A DNA stretch of 64,000 nt from Legionellaceae bacterium (GTDB lineage: Bacteria; Pseudomonadota; Gammaproteobacteria; Legionellales; Legionellaceae). The stretch spans positions 62,001 through 126,000 of the forward strand of contig JASBUC010000063.1 of the NCBI GenBank assembly GCA_030148065.1. The letters run 5' to 3'. Shown here one piece after another: positions 8,319 to 16,875 of the stretch. The translations under genes were made by a program, and so were the position numbers. The notes beneath the pieces were generated by a model that saw only the letters and a list, made by a program, of their open reading frames with translations, had not been told where the DNA came from and did no database searches. Within the stretch, counting starts at the first letter, position 1; the number at the start of each line of letters is the position of its first letter.

Positions 8319-9680
8319 TTAAACGCTTAAGGCTGTAAAAATTTTAGAAAGCTTATGAAAGGTTTCAAGGTATTCATCCTCGAGCGTTGAATCAATCACA
8401 ATGCCACCGCCTGCATAGGCTGTTAATTGCCCGGCCTCTGCCGTTAACGTCCGAATGGCCACGTTTAAATCGACTTGACCATCGGCACTAAAATAACCAA
8501 TGGCCCCACAGTAGACGTCACGAGCAGCGCACTCGACCGACTCTATAATGTTCATGGCTGAGACTTTTGGCGCACCGGTAATGGAGCCACAAGGAAACAA
8601 CGCGGTAAGTACTTCCGTTAATCTTACCCGCTCACAAAGCTCTCCTTGCACAACGCTTTCTAAATGATGCACCGCGGGTAATGAGAGTAGGCCACACAAT
8701 GATTTAACTTTAATCGAGAACGGCTTACAAATGCGACTTAAATCATTTCGCATTAAATCGACAATCATCACATTCTCCTGCTGATTTTTCTCTGAGGCCT
8801 TTAGATAATCGGCAAAGGCACGATCTGTGTGTGATTGCAACGCCCTTGGCATGGTGCCTTTAATTGGGCGAACTTCAATTTGACGCTCTGAATTAATTGA
8901 TAGAAACCGCTCAGGTGAAAGTGATAAGAGTTTTGTCTCTCCAAAATCAAGATAGGCACTAAACGGGCACTTATTTTGTGCTCTTAATTTTAAATAGGCT
9001 TGCAGCGTTTTTCCTTGATAATGACCTACAAAGGGTTGGGTAAAATTGACTTGATAGGCTTCCCCTTGAAAAAGTGCTTCTTTTATACGCCCAAAGCCTT
9101 GATGATAGCGCTGCTTACTCATCTCTGGTTTAAAAGGCTTAATTAAATCAAAAGAGTCGAGCGTGCCTGTACGTTTCAAAGCGCTTTTTAGCTCTGCAAT
9201 TCGGCCCTTAGTGCATGTTTGTTCATTTCTAGAAAAAAGTGAGTATTCATTCTTGGCTTTATCGAAGAACAAGGCAAAATCATAAAACGCTAAGTGCATT
9301 AGCTTGGTCTTATTAAGTGAGGTTAGAGAGCCTGGTACTGGTAGATACGTTTTAGCAAGCTCATAACTTAAGTAACCAACAGCCCCCCCCTGAAAGGGAA
9401 GTTTTAATTCAGCAACATTAAGAGGCGCTGGCAATAACTGTTCTAAAGAGCAGAAGGCCTCACCTAAAAGCCTTTGTCTCTCTCCGTTTTTTAAGCAGAA
9501 AACCCCGTTCTCATCGACCATTAATTCCATGTAGGGATGAGCGACAAAAAGACTGAATCGATTAGTGGTGCTTAGCCGATTTGCAGCACTGTCTAACCAC
9601 ATAAAACGAGGAAGATTGGCAAGTGATTTCGCAACCTCCTCTTCTGATTTTGTAAGCTCTAGTATTTCATACGACCACAT
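8319..9680 (-). CDS. pabB: Aminodeoxychorismate synthase component I PabB
   Basis: Chorismate-binding enzyme of folate synthesis; with the PabA amidotransferase it makes 4-amino-4-deoxychorismate, precursor of p-aminobenzoate. 453 residues matches PabB. Anth_synt_I N-terminal domain (about 1-150) and chorismate-binding domain (about 190-450) are present, with the PIKGT motif carrying the active-site lysine that separates PabB from TrpE, and FPCGSITGAPK and YCGAIGYFSADG later. The GlnB-type partner pabA is not in the window. It is followed upstream on the same strand by yajQ with an 11-base gap, so the two may be cotranscribed. Confidence 0.92.
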   Translation of the reverse strand: MWSYEILELTKSEEEVAKSLANLPRFMWLDSAANRLSTTNRFSLFVAHPYMELMVDENGVFCLKNGERQRLLGEAFCSLEQLLPAPLNVAELKLPFQGGAVGYLSYELAKTYLPVPGSLTSLNKTKLMHLAFYDFALFFDKAKNEYSLFSRNEQTCTKGRIAELKSALKRTGTLDSFDLIKPFKPEMSKQRYHQGFGRIKEALFQGEAYQVNFTQPFVGHYQGKTLQAYLKLRAQNKCPFSAYLDFGETKLLSLSPERFLSINSERQIEVRPIKGTMPRALQSHTDRAFADYLKASEKNQQENVMIVDLMRNDLSRICKPFSIKVKSLCGLLSLPAVHHLESVVQGELCERVRLTEVLTALFPCGSITGAPKVSAMNIIESVECAARDVYCGAIGYFSADGQVDLNVAIRTLTAEAGQLTAYAGGGIVIDSTLEDEYLETFHKLSKIFTALSV

Positions 9681-9691
9681 GCCGCAGCTGC

Positions 9692-10174
9692 TTAGTCTCT
9701 AAAATTATTAAACTGCAGCGGTTGACCAAACTCTTCTTCTTTTAAGTGGGCAATGGCTGTTTGTAAATCATCACGCTTTTTACCAGTGACCCGTAATTTA
9801 TCACCTTGAATGGATGACTGGACTTTAATCTTGCTCTCTTTTAGAGATTTGGTGATTTTCTTTGCAACCTCTTTCTCAAGGCCTTGCTTAACCTTGCCTC
9901 GCATTTTTGCTCTAGCAAGAGTGACATCCATCTCACTCCACTCAAACGAGGAAACGTCCACACTGCGCTTAATGCATTTGTTTTCAAAAATGTCTTGCAA
10001 CTGCTGAACCTGAAAGTCACTAGGGGCCCCAATCACCACTTGCTCATCTTCTAATTTAAAACTTGCATCCACCCCTTTAAAATCAAAGCGATTGACCAAT
10101 TCACGATTTGATTGCTCAATGGCATTGCTTAATTCATGCATGTCTACTTCCGAGACCACGTCAAAAGAAGGCAT
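9692..10174 (-). CDS. yajQ: YajQ family nucleotide-binding protein
   Basis: Member of the UPF0234/YajQ family, reported as a cyclic-di-GMP-binding effector in Xanthomonas and Pseudomonas. 161 residues from the ATG at 10174. The N-terminus MPSFDVVSEVDMHE and the C-terminal GKKRDDLQTAI and QPLQFNNFRD are near-identical in pattern to E. coli YajQ, which decides the start against the longer reading from 10195. Two YajQ-type RNP-like folds are expected. Any signalling role here is inferred from the family only. Confidence 0.93.
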   Translation of the reverse strand: MPSFDVVSEVDMHELSNAIEQSNRELVNRFDFKGVDASFKLEDEQVVIGAPSDFQVQQLQDIFENKCIKRSVDVSSFEWSEMDVTLARAKMRGKVKQGLEKEVAKKITKSLKESKIKVQSSIQGDKLRVTGKKRDDLQTAIAHLKEEEFGQPLQFNNFRD

Positions 10175-10306
10175 TATTACCCCACTACTCATCAAAGAGG
10201 TATAAAAGTAATCAGTTCTTTAAAAAATTGCAAGAAAAACCCTTTTGCTTCCCCTTTTTTATCAGTATGCTAGCCGGGACTAACAGTATATAAGGAATAT
10301 TGATAC

Positions 10307-11374
10307 GTGAGTACGGTTGCTTCTTTTTCGATTGATTACATACAATACCTCGATGAACACGGTAATCTCAGTGACGAGTTGCCCCCTCTAGCCCATGATA
10401 AAAAGTCTCTTCTGGCACTCTATAAGACCATGACCCTGATCCGAGAGTTTGACAATAAAGGCGTTGCATTGCAGCGAACTGGTAAAATGGGGACCTATGC
10501 TCAAATTCATGGCCAAGAGGCCATCTCAACTGCCATCGGCTACGCCTTAAAAAAAGACGATGTGTTGGTGCCCTATTATCGCGATTATGCTGCCCAATAT
10601 TTACGAGGTGTAAAGCTCTCTGAAATTTATCAGTACTGGGGCGGCGATGAGCGCGGCAGTCAATTTGAAAACAACAAAGAAGATTTACCCATTTGTGTCC
10701 CAATTGCCACCCAATGTTTGCATGCTGCTGGCATTGCCAGTGCGTTTAAATATCGCAAACAAAAAAGGGTTGCCTTAACCTGCATTGGTGAAGGTGGCAC
10801 CTCAGAAGGAGAATTTTACGAAGCATTGAACGTTGCTGGGGCTTGGCATTTACCGGTTGTGTTTGTGATAAACAGCAATGGTTGGGCAATTTCCGTCCCT
10901 AGAGAAAAACAAACCGCCACGAAAACCATTGCGCAAAAAGCGATTGCTGCGGGCATTAAAGGCATTCAGGTTGATGGCAACGATGCGATTGCTACACGAG
11001 AAGTCATTGGTCGCGCCATTGAAAATGCAAGACGAGGGCTTGGCCCAACGGTGGTTGAGTGTTTAACCTACCGACTCTGTGATCACACCACTGCTGATGA
11101 TGCCAGTCGCTATCAGCCGAGTGAAACAGTCGAGATTGAGAAAACCAAAGAGCCCCTGGCACGACTGAGAAATTATCTGGTGACAAAAAAATATTGGTCA
11201 CCACAAGAAGAAGAAGTGCTGCTAACAAACGTTCACCAAGAAGTGAATCAAGCAGCGAATGAGTATTTAGCAAAAGACACTCAACCGCTTTCTAGCATGT
11301 TTGATTACCACTATGAAACCCTACCAGATGAATTAGCAGAACAACGAGACGAACTTTTAAGGGAGGCCAACTAA
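10307..11374 (+). CDS. 2-oxoacid dehydrogenase E1 component, alpha subunit (PdhA/BkdA1 type)
   Basis: Thiamine diphosphate-dependent decarboxylase alpha subunit of a heterotetrameric E1 (pyruvate or branched-chain 2-oxoacid). 355 residues. The TPP motif starts at GEGGTSEGEFYEALNVAG and ends near NSNGWAIS; the phosphorylation-loop-equivalent region DHTTADDASRYQ is present. GTG start with AAGGAA upstream. It is the first gene of an E1alpha-E1beta-E2 operon with almost no spacing. Substrate is not certain: relatives in Legionella and Coxiella are annotated PdhA, but the convergent valine-type acyl-CoA genes downstream fit a branched-chain complex (inference). Confidence 0.9.
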   Translation: MSTVASFSIDYIQYLDEHGNLSDELPPLAHDKKSLLALYKTMTLIREFDNKGVALQRTGKMGTYAQIHGQEAISTAIGYALKKDDVLVPYYRDYAAQYLRGVKLSEIYQYWGGDERGSQFENNKEDLPICVPIATQCLHAAGIASAFKYRKQKRVALTCIGEGGTSEGEFYEALNVAGAWHLPVVFVINSNGWAISVPREKQTATKTIAQKAIAAGIKGIQVDGNDAIATREVIGRAIENARRGLGPTVVECLTYRLCDHTTADDASRYQPSETVEIEKTKEPLARLRNYLVTKKYWSPQEEEVLLTNVHQEVNQAANEYLAKDTQPLSSMFDYHYETLPDELAEQRDELLREAN

Positions 11375-11375
11375 G

Positions 11376-12356
11376 ATGCCAGAAGTTACCCTTGTTGAAG
11401 CAGTCACACAAGCACTGCGATATGAGATGCGCCAAGACGATAATGTCTTAGTTTTTGGTGAAGACGTTGGCTTAAATGGTGGCGTCTTTCGAGCAACAGA
11501 TGGTCTCCAAAAAGAGTTTGGTGCCATGCGTGTGGTTGACACGCCCTTAGCTGAAGCGATGATTGCAGGCATTGCGGTTGGTATGAGCACACAAGGATTA
11601 AGACCAGTTGCTGAGTTTCAATTCATGGGATTTATTTTCCCAGGCTTTAATCAGATTGTCACCCATGCTGCCAGAATGAGAAATAGAACCCGAGGCAGGC
11701 TCCATTGCCCAATCGTCTACCGTGCACCTTTTGGGGGTGGTATTCATGCCCCTGAACATCACTCAGAAAGTACTGAAGCTCTGTTTGCTCACATTCCTGG
11801 CTTAAAAGTGGTGATACCATCAAGCCCAAAGCGTGCCTATGGTTTGCTGCTCTCTGCCATTCGAGACAATGATCCAGTCATCTTTTTAGAGCCAAAACGA
11901 ATTTACCGCATGGTCAAACAAAACGTTGCCGATGATGGCAAAGGCTTGCCGCTTGGCAAATGCTTTACCTTACGAGAAGGCTCGGATGTTACCCTTATTA
12001 GCTATGGTGCCTCCATGCATGAAACCATGATTGCCGCAAGAGAGCTTGCCAATGAGAACATCGATTGTGAAGTCATTGATGTTGCCAGCATAAAGCCTAT
12101 TGATAAAGAGACCATCTTAAGCTCTGTCCAAAAAACAAAGCGCTGCGTGATTATTCATGAGGCTGCTAAAACCTGTAGCGTCAGTTCAGAGATTTCTGCA
12201 ACCATCATGGAAGAAGCATTCTTCGATTTGGAAGCACCTGTGGCACGAGTAACGGGCTTTGATGTCACCATGCCCTATTTCAAACTGGAAAAACACTACA
12301 TTCCACCAGTGGCTCGAATTAAAAACCAAATTAAACAAGTAATGGAGTATGCATAA
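11376..12356 (+). CDS. 2-oxoacid dehydrogenase E1 component, beta subunit (PdhB/BkdA2 type)
   Basis: Beta subunit of the alpha2beta2 E1 above. 326 residues with the transketolase pyrimidine-binding domain (about 1-180; FGEDVGLNGGVFRATDGL, GMSTQGLRPVAEFQFMGF) and the transketolase C-terminal domain (about 195-320). It starts one base after the E1alpha stop and is followed directly by the E2 ATG, so the subunits are cotranslated. The pathway assignment is as for the alpha subunit. Confidence 0.92.
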   Translation: MPEVTLVEAVTQALRYEMRQDDNVLVFGEDVGLNGGVFRATDGLQKEFGAMRVVDTPLAEAMIAGIAVGMSTQGLRPVAEFQFMGFIFPGFNQIVTHAARMRNRTRGRLHCPIVYRAPFGGGIHAPEHHSESTEALFAHIPGLKVVIPSSPKRAYGLLLSAIRDNDPVIFLEPKRIYRMVKQNVADDGKGLPLGKCFTLREGSDVTLISYGASMHETMIAARELANENIDCEVIDVASIKPIDKETILSSVQKTKRCVIIHEAAKTCSVSSEISATIMEEAFFDLEAPVARVTGFDVTMPYFKLEKHYIPPVARIKNQIKQVMEYA

Positions 12357-13469
12357 ATGAGTATTTTTAAACTCCCAGATCTCGGTGAAGGCTTACCCGA
12401 TGCAGAAATTTGTCAGTGGCATGTCAAGGTTGGCGATAAAGTCACACTCGATCAGCCTTTGGTGTCAATGGAGACAGCCAAAGCCGTCGTAGACGTTCCA
12501 GCCCCTCAAGATGGAATCATTGAAACCTTACATGGTAAGGAAGGCGATGTTATTTTAACCGGCAAACCATTAGTAACCTTTAAATCGGATGAAGCCTGTG
12601 ATGGGGCTGATGACAGTGGTACTGTTGTTGGCAACATAAAATCAAGCAACGAAGTGGTCGAAGATAATTTCACCATCGGATCGGCGGTCAGCCGCTCAAA
12701 AATAAAAGCAGGCCGTGAAACTAGAGCACTTGCTAAACAACACAATCTCGATTTAGAGACCATTCAAGGCAGTGGGCTAAACGGCTTAATCACTTTAGAC
12801 GACGTACTAAAAGCCGCCCACCCTCTAAAAGAAGGCTTTCAGTTAATCAAAGGTGTGCGACGCACCATGGTGCGCACCATGAGTGAGGCAAACCACAATG
12901 TGGTGCACACAAATTTGTTCGACGAAGTCAGCATTCGAGCTTGGGGTAAAAAAGAAGACATTACAGTGCGCCTAATTAGAGCGCTTTCCAAAGCCTGTGA
13001 ACAAGAACCAACCTTAAACAGCTGGTTTGACGGCTTTAATGTGGCCAGCAAGCCCTTTAGTGAGGTTCATTTAGGCCTTGCGATGGACTCAGCGGATGGG
13101 CTCTTTGTGCCTGTCATTCAAAACGCAAATCAGTTGAGCGCCAGCGCACTTAGAAAAAAAATCGAACAGTACAAAGTAGAAGTTGGCACACGAGAAATAA
13201 GTCCTGAGAATTTAACTGGTGCAACCATCACCTTATCCAACTTCGGAAAATTTGCCGGACGATTTGCCACACCCATCATCGTGCCTCCAACAGTTGCAAT
13301 CATTGCAGTTGGACAATTAAAAATAGAGCCCCGCTTTGGTGAGAAAAATGAAGTGGTCTCAGACAAGCTGCTTCCTATTTCTTTAAGCTTTGATCATCGC
13401 GCGGTTACTGGTGGTGAGGCGACTCGTTTTCTTGGAGTCATGCTCGAAGACTTAAAGCAAGCAAAATAA
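12357..13469 (+). CDS. Dihydrolipoamide acyltransferase E2 (PdhC/BkdB type, single lipoyl domain)
   Basis: E2 core of the same complex: transfers the acyl group from E1 to CoA. One lipoyl domain (about 1-78) with the lipoylated lysine in METAKAVVD, a peripheral subunit-binding domain (RETRALAKQHNLDLETIQGS, about 120-155) and a catalytic domain ending with SFDHRAVTGGEAT, whose His is catalytic. 370 residues is on the short side because there is only one lipoyl domain. The ATG abuts the E1beta stop. No E3 gene follows; the lpdA at 19413 may be shared. Confidence 0.92.
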   Translation: MSIFKLPDLGEGLPDAEICQWHVKVGDKVTLDQPLVSMETAKAVVDVPAPQDGIIETLHGKEGDVILTGKPLVTFKSDEACDGADDSGTVVGNIKSSNEVVEDNFTIGSAVSRSKIKAGRETRALAKQHNLDLETIQGSGLNGLITLDDVLKAAHPLKEGFQLIKGVRRTMVRTMSEANHNVVHTNLFDEVSIRAWGKKEDITVRLIRALSKACEQEPTLNSWFDGFNVASKPFSEVHLGLAMDSADGLFVPVIQNANQLSASALRKKIEQYKVEVGTREISPENLTGATITLSNFGKFAGRFATPIIVPPTVAIIAVGQLKIEPRFGEKNEVVSDKLLPISLSFDHRAVTGGEATRFLGVMLEDLKQAK

Positions 13470-13481
13470 AACTACCTGAAT

Positions 13482-13531
13482 CCCCGTGGCTTGAACACGG
13501 GGTCCATGGACCCTCCGGTCGAGCCGCAGGG
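13482..13531. repeat. Double-hairpin palindromic element
   Basis: Two adjacent hairpins: CCCCGTG-gcttgaa-CACGGGG (13482-13502) and CCCTCCGG-tcgag-CCGCAGGG (13511-13531, one mismatch), joined by TCCATGGA. The element at 47384-47447 has the same design. It lies between convergent genes and could terminate transcription from both sides, but has no U-tract. Confidence 0.6.
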
Positions 13532-13618
13532 TTTCAGAGGTACCAAGCCGCAGGGTTTCAGAGGTATCAAGCTGCGGCGGTTTCAGAGGTATCAAGCTGC
13601 GGCAGTTTCAGAGGCACG
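13521..13618. repeat. Four tandem copies of a 24-25 bp unit
   Basis: Units at 13521-13544, 13545-13568, 13569-13593 and 13594-13618 each contain GC(C/T)GC(A/G)G followed by GTTTCAGAGG. The first unit overlaps the right arm of the neighbouring double hairpin, so the array seems to have grown from that element's end. Degenerate between units; no spacers, so it is not a CRISPR. Confidence 0.75.
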
Positions 13619-13624
13619 TTTTTT

Positions 13625-14686
13625 TTAGAAAGTTAAGCTTAAGGCTTGCGGTTTAAAATAGTTTTCAACCATCTCATCGCTAACTAAGGCCAGCGAAGGA
13701 GGTAACCACTGAGGGTTATGGTCTTTATCAACCAACAACGCTCGCACTCCTTCGTAGAAATCAGCATCCTGCAAAAAGGCTTGCACTAATTGATAGTCCA
13801 GCGCCAAACACTCTTGAAGCGTCATTTCTCGAGTACGATTTAATTGCTTGTAGACAACCTTCAAAGCAGTGGGTGATTTTTGATTTAGAGTAATGTGCGT
13901 TTTCTCAGAAAAAGTCGTGGCCATATGGCTTAATTTCTCAAAAATGGTCTCAACATTGTTTGCCGTAAAACAATGCTGAATACACTCAAGGTGCTCACGA
14001 TAAGCAGACTGCTCAGGTGGGAAAAAGTGTGCGTTTAGCAGTGAGGTCACGGCATCAAAAGCATTCTCACCCATGTCTAATTCACATAAGTGCTTAAGCA
14101 ACTCTTCTTTTTTCTCACTCTCAACATAAAAAGGACTCAAACCAAAATAAAGCGCATCAGAGCCTGAGATGGTCTGTCCAGTTAAGGCTAAATATAGTCC
14201 CACTTGATGGTTAATTTTATTAAGCAGGTAGGCGCCTCCAACATCAGGACAAAACCCAATTGAGGTCTCTGGCATGGCAAACTTGGTTCTCGGGGTCAGA
14301 ACCGGAAACAAACCATGAAAGGAAAGACCAACGCCGCCTCCCATGGTAATGCCATCTAAAAAGCACACATAAGGCTTTTTATAACGAAAGGTTAATTCGT
14401 TTAAACGGTATTCATCTTTAAAAAAGTCAAACAGGTCTTTTTCCTGTGCGCGTCCTTTTTCATACAAACTTCGAACATCACCGCCTGCGCAAAACGCTTT
14501 CTCTGAACGGCTGGTTACATAAACTGCTTTCACTTGTTCGTCTTTTTCAAAGGCTGTTAGATTCTCATAGAGAGAAGTTATCATCTCATGGGTTAGCGCA
14601 TTTAAAGCCTTGGTACGATTTAAGATGACATGAACAACCTCACCTCCCAAACCAAGATGACGCTCATAGTGCACATCACTTGTCAT
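13625..14686 (-). CDS. 3-hydroxyisobutyryl-CoA hydrolase / enoyl-CoA hydratase family
   Basis: Crotonase-fold enzyme of the HIBCH type, which hydrolyses 3-hydroxyisobutyryl-CoA in valine degradation. 353 residues fits HIBCH and is longer than a simple hydratase. Motifs: KAFCAGGDVRSLYE, the oxyanion region MGGGVGLSFHG and AMPETSIGFCPDVGGAYLL, which carries the conserved Glu/Asp. A ribosome site AGGAGAA sits inside the end of the upstream hydratase gene, one base apart from it, so the pair is coupled. Its neighbours (hydratase, acyl-CoA dehydrogenase) support a valine route; mmsA and mmsB were not found in the window. Confidence 0.88.
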   Translation of the reverse strand: MTSDVHYERHLGLGGEVVHVILNRTKALNALTHEMITSLYENLTAFEKDEQVKAVYVTSRSEKAFCAGGDVRSLYEKGRAQEKDLFDFFKDEYRLNELTFRYKKPYVCFLDGITMGGGVGLSFHGLFPVLTPRTKFAMPETSIGFCPDVGGAYLLNKINHQVGLYLALTGQTISGSDALYFGLSPFYVESEKKEELLKHLCELDMGENAFDAVTSLLNAHFFPPEQSAYREHLECIQHCFTANNVETIFEKLSHMATTFSEKTHITLNQKSPTALKVVYKQLNRTREMTLQECLALDYQLVQAFLQDADFYEGVRALLVDKDHNPQWLPPSLALVSDEMVENYFKPQALSLTF

Positions 14687-14687
14687 G

Positions 14688-15464
14688 TTATTCTCCTGTA
14701 AAGTTTGCTTCGCGCTTTTCTAAAAAAGCACTTACCCCTTCCTTTTTATCTTTACTTGCACAAGTCGTCGCAAAATGAACGGCTTCTAAATGAAGAGCCT
14801 CTTCTAAATTCATGTCATAACCTTTGTCTATCACGTCCATGGTAGCGCGCAGGGCAAGTGGTGCCATGCTAAGAACCCCTTGTAAATAAGCTCGTGCCTC
14901 ATCGAGTAAGGAGTCGTGTTTGCACACTCTAGAGACTAGCCCCATCATCAATGCTTCCTCAGGTTTAATAAAGCGTCCACTCAAACAAAGATCGAGGGCC
15001 CGACCTTTACCAACTAAACGAGCAAGACGTTGCGTACCCCCATACCCAGGAATCACCCCAAGCTTAACTTCCGGTTGACCAAACTGCGCATGCTCCCCAG
15101 AAAATCGAAAGGTTGCACTCATAGCAAGCTCACAACCACCGCCAAAACAAAACCCGTTAACCGCCGCCATTGATGGTTTGCCTAGGGTTTCTAGAGCACG
15201 AAATGTGCTTTGCCCTTCCAGCGCAAATTGATAGCCTTTTTCACAATCAGCTTCTTGTAAACGATTGATGTCAGCGCCTGCGCAAAACGCTTTGCCCTCA
15301 CCACTAATTAATACAGCTTTAACGCTCTTATCATTTTTAGCCTTAGTGAAGGCTTCTTTTAAACCACTTAAAACCTCTTGATTAAGTGCATTCAATTTAT
15401 CGGGTCTTGCCAGGGTTATCTCTAGAATGCCATCACCGCTTACTGTTTGCTTTAACATCTGCAA
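14688..15464 (-). CDS. Enoyl-CoA hydratase
   Basis: Adds water to 2-enoyl-CoA; crotonase family, 258 residues. Both catalytic glutamates are in place: GGGCELAMSATF (about residue 110) and FGQPEVKLGVIPGYGGTQRL (about 130), with the N-terminal oxyanion motif KAFCAGADINRL near 60. It is upstream of and coupled to the HIBCH-type gene. Substrate range cannot be read from the sequence; methacrylyl-CoA or short straight chains are the likely ones given the neighbours. Confidence 0.92.
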   Translation of the reverse strand: MQMLKQTVSGDGILEITLARPDKLNALNQEVLSGLKEAFTKAKNDKSVKAVLISGEGKAFCAGADINRLQEADCEKGYQFALEGQSTFRALETLGKPSMAAVNGFCFGGGCELAMSATFRFSGEHAQFGQPEVKLGVIPGYGGTQRLARLVGKGRALDLCLSGRFIKPEEALMMGLVSRVCKHDSLLDEARAYLQGVLSMAPLALRATMDVIDKGYDMNLEEALHLEAVHFATTCASKDKKEGVSAFLEKREANFTGE

Positions 15465-15527
15465 CTCCTATTGCCTTGGAAAATGAGAGCTTAACCTAAG
15501 CTCTAATAAAATTAAAACTTTCTAAAA

Positions 15528-15691
15528 TATACTCAAGATACTCGAAAATGCGTGATTTTTAGGTGTGGCCATTTTTTTCCTGGGAGCTGTTTAAAGCCGC
15601 GTCGTAGATAATTCTACGGTGATGCTTTAAACAGCTCCCAGGGAAGAAAGGGGTATCCTAAAAACAGGCATTTTCGAGTATCTTGAGTATA
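15528..15691. repeat. Full 164-bp nested palindromic element (copy 3)
   Basis: Perfect 24-bp terminal inverted repeats (15528-15551 and 15668-15691, beginning TATACTCAAGATACTCG), an inner perfect 19-bp inverted repeat (15579-15597 and 15624-15642; CCTGGGAGCTGTTTAAAGC) and a central 6-bp hairpin (CGTAGA/TCTACG, 15603-15618). It could fold almost end to end. Ends match copies at 1318, 4031, 31337, 32787 and 50852. No coding capacity; resembles a MITE or REP-like element. It lies between the hydratase and the acyl-CoA dehydrogenase. Confidence 0.9.
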
Positions 15692-15692
15692 G

Positions 15693-16829
15693 TTACTTGA
15701 ATGCCTCTTTTGCGATGATTTCTCGCATGATTTCATTCGTCCCTTCTAGAATTTGATGAACCCTTAAGTCTCTAAAAATTCGCTCTATAGGATAATCTTC
15801 TAAATAACCATAACCACCAAAGAGTTGCATTGATTGATTGGCTATCTCAAAGCAAGCATCGGTGGTAAAACGTTTAGCCATCGCACAATTTAGTGGCACT
15901 TCCTCATCGCCTTGATCAAAGGTTTGGGCTGCATGATACGTCATTAATTGGGCCGCTTTAAAATTAGTTAACATGTCGGCATAACGAAATCGTAAGGCCT
16001 GAAACCTTGAGAGCGTTTTGTTAAATTGTTCACGCTCCCCCATGTGTTCTTTGACAGCTTTTAAGCAGGCTTTAGCGCCTCCTAGAGAGCAAGCAGCAAT
16101 GTTGATTCTGCCACCGTTTAGTGCCGAGAGTGCAATTTTAAAGCCGTCTCCTAGACTGCCAACGATGTTTTCTTTGGGCACTCGACAGTCCTCCAAAAAG
16201 ACCATTCGAGTTGGCTGAGAATGCCAACCAAGTTTTTTTTCATTCTCACCAAAACTAAGTCCTGGCGTTCCTTTTTCAATTAAGATGGCACTGATTCCTT
16301 TGTAGCCGTCTTCACCGGTGCGCACCATACATAGATAGAGATCACTGACTCCGGCACCTGAAATAAAGGCTTTAGAGCCATTGATGACGTACTCATTTCC
16401 CTCCAGTCTCGCAGTTGTTTTTAAAGAGGCTGCATCACTGCCGCTGTTTGGTTCGGTTAAGCAATAACTTGCCAGTAAGGACATGCTGCTTAGTTGCTCT
16501 CCATATTTAGTTCGAAGCGCCTCGCTGCCATAGAGATCTAAAATCTTAGTCACCATGTTGTGAATGGAGAGATAGGCACTGGTGGAAATACAACCCTCAG
16601 AGAGCGCTTCAAAGACTAGGGCTGCATCAAAGCGCGAGAGCTCAGAGCCTCCAATGTCACTACGACAGTACATGGCGGCCAATCCAAGGCTTGCTGCCTC
16701 TTTTAGCACCTCTACTGGAAAGACGTGGTCCTTGTCCCAGTTTGCTGCGTGAGGAGCAAGCTTATCTCTTGCAAAACTTTGGGCCATTTCAACAAAGGCA
16801 AGCTGCTCATCACTAAGGGGAAAACTCAT
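15693..16829 (-). CDS. Acyl-CoA dehydrogenase (isobutyryl/short-branched type likely)
   Basis: FAD-dependent alpha,beta-dehydrogenase of acyl-CoAs that passes electrons to ETF. 378 residues, with N-terminal helical, middle beta and C-terminal helical domains. Signatures: CLTEPNSGSDAASL, the C-terminal QLFGGYGYLEDYPIER, and the catalytic glutamate in QILEGTNEIMR. Similar in size and context to isobutyryl-CoA dehydrogenase of the valine pathway, but chain specificity cannot be decided. It is separated from the downstream hydratase by the 164-bp palindromic element that starts two bases from its stop codon. Confidence 0.92.
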   Translation of the reverse strand: MSFPLSDEQLAFVEMAQSFARDKLAPHAANWDKDHVFPVEVLKEAASLGLAAMYCRSDIGGSELSRFDAALVFEALSEGCISTSAYLSIHNMVTKILDLYGSEALRTKYGEQLSSMSLLASYCLTEPNSGSDAASLKTTARLEGNEYVINGSKAFISGAGVSDLYLCMVRTGEDGYKGISAILIEKGTPGLSFGENEKKLGWHSQPTRMVFLEDCRVPKENIVGSLGDGFKIALSALNGGRINIAACSLGGAKACLKAVKEHMGEREQFNKTLSRFQALRFRYADMLTNFKAAQLMTYHAAQTFDQGDEEVPLNCAMAKRFTTDACFEIANQSMQLFGGYGYLEDYPIERIFRDLRVHQILEGTNEIMREIIAKEAFK

Positions 16830-16875
16830 TTTAAAATCCTTCTGAAAACAGTCGTTGCCAAATCATAGCAAAGCT

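Noticed and set aside
13521-13618. Possible small CRISPR array
   Set aside because: Units are directly joined, degenerate and have no spacers; no cas genes are near.
15528-15691. Insertion sequence
   Set aside because: The nested palindrome has no open frame for a transposase; treated as a non-coding repeat.
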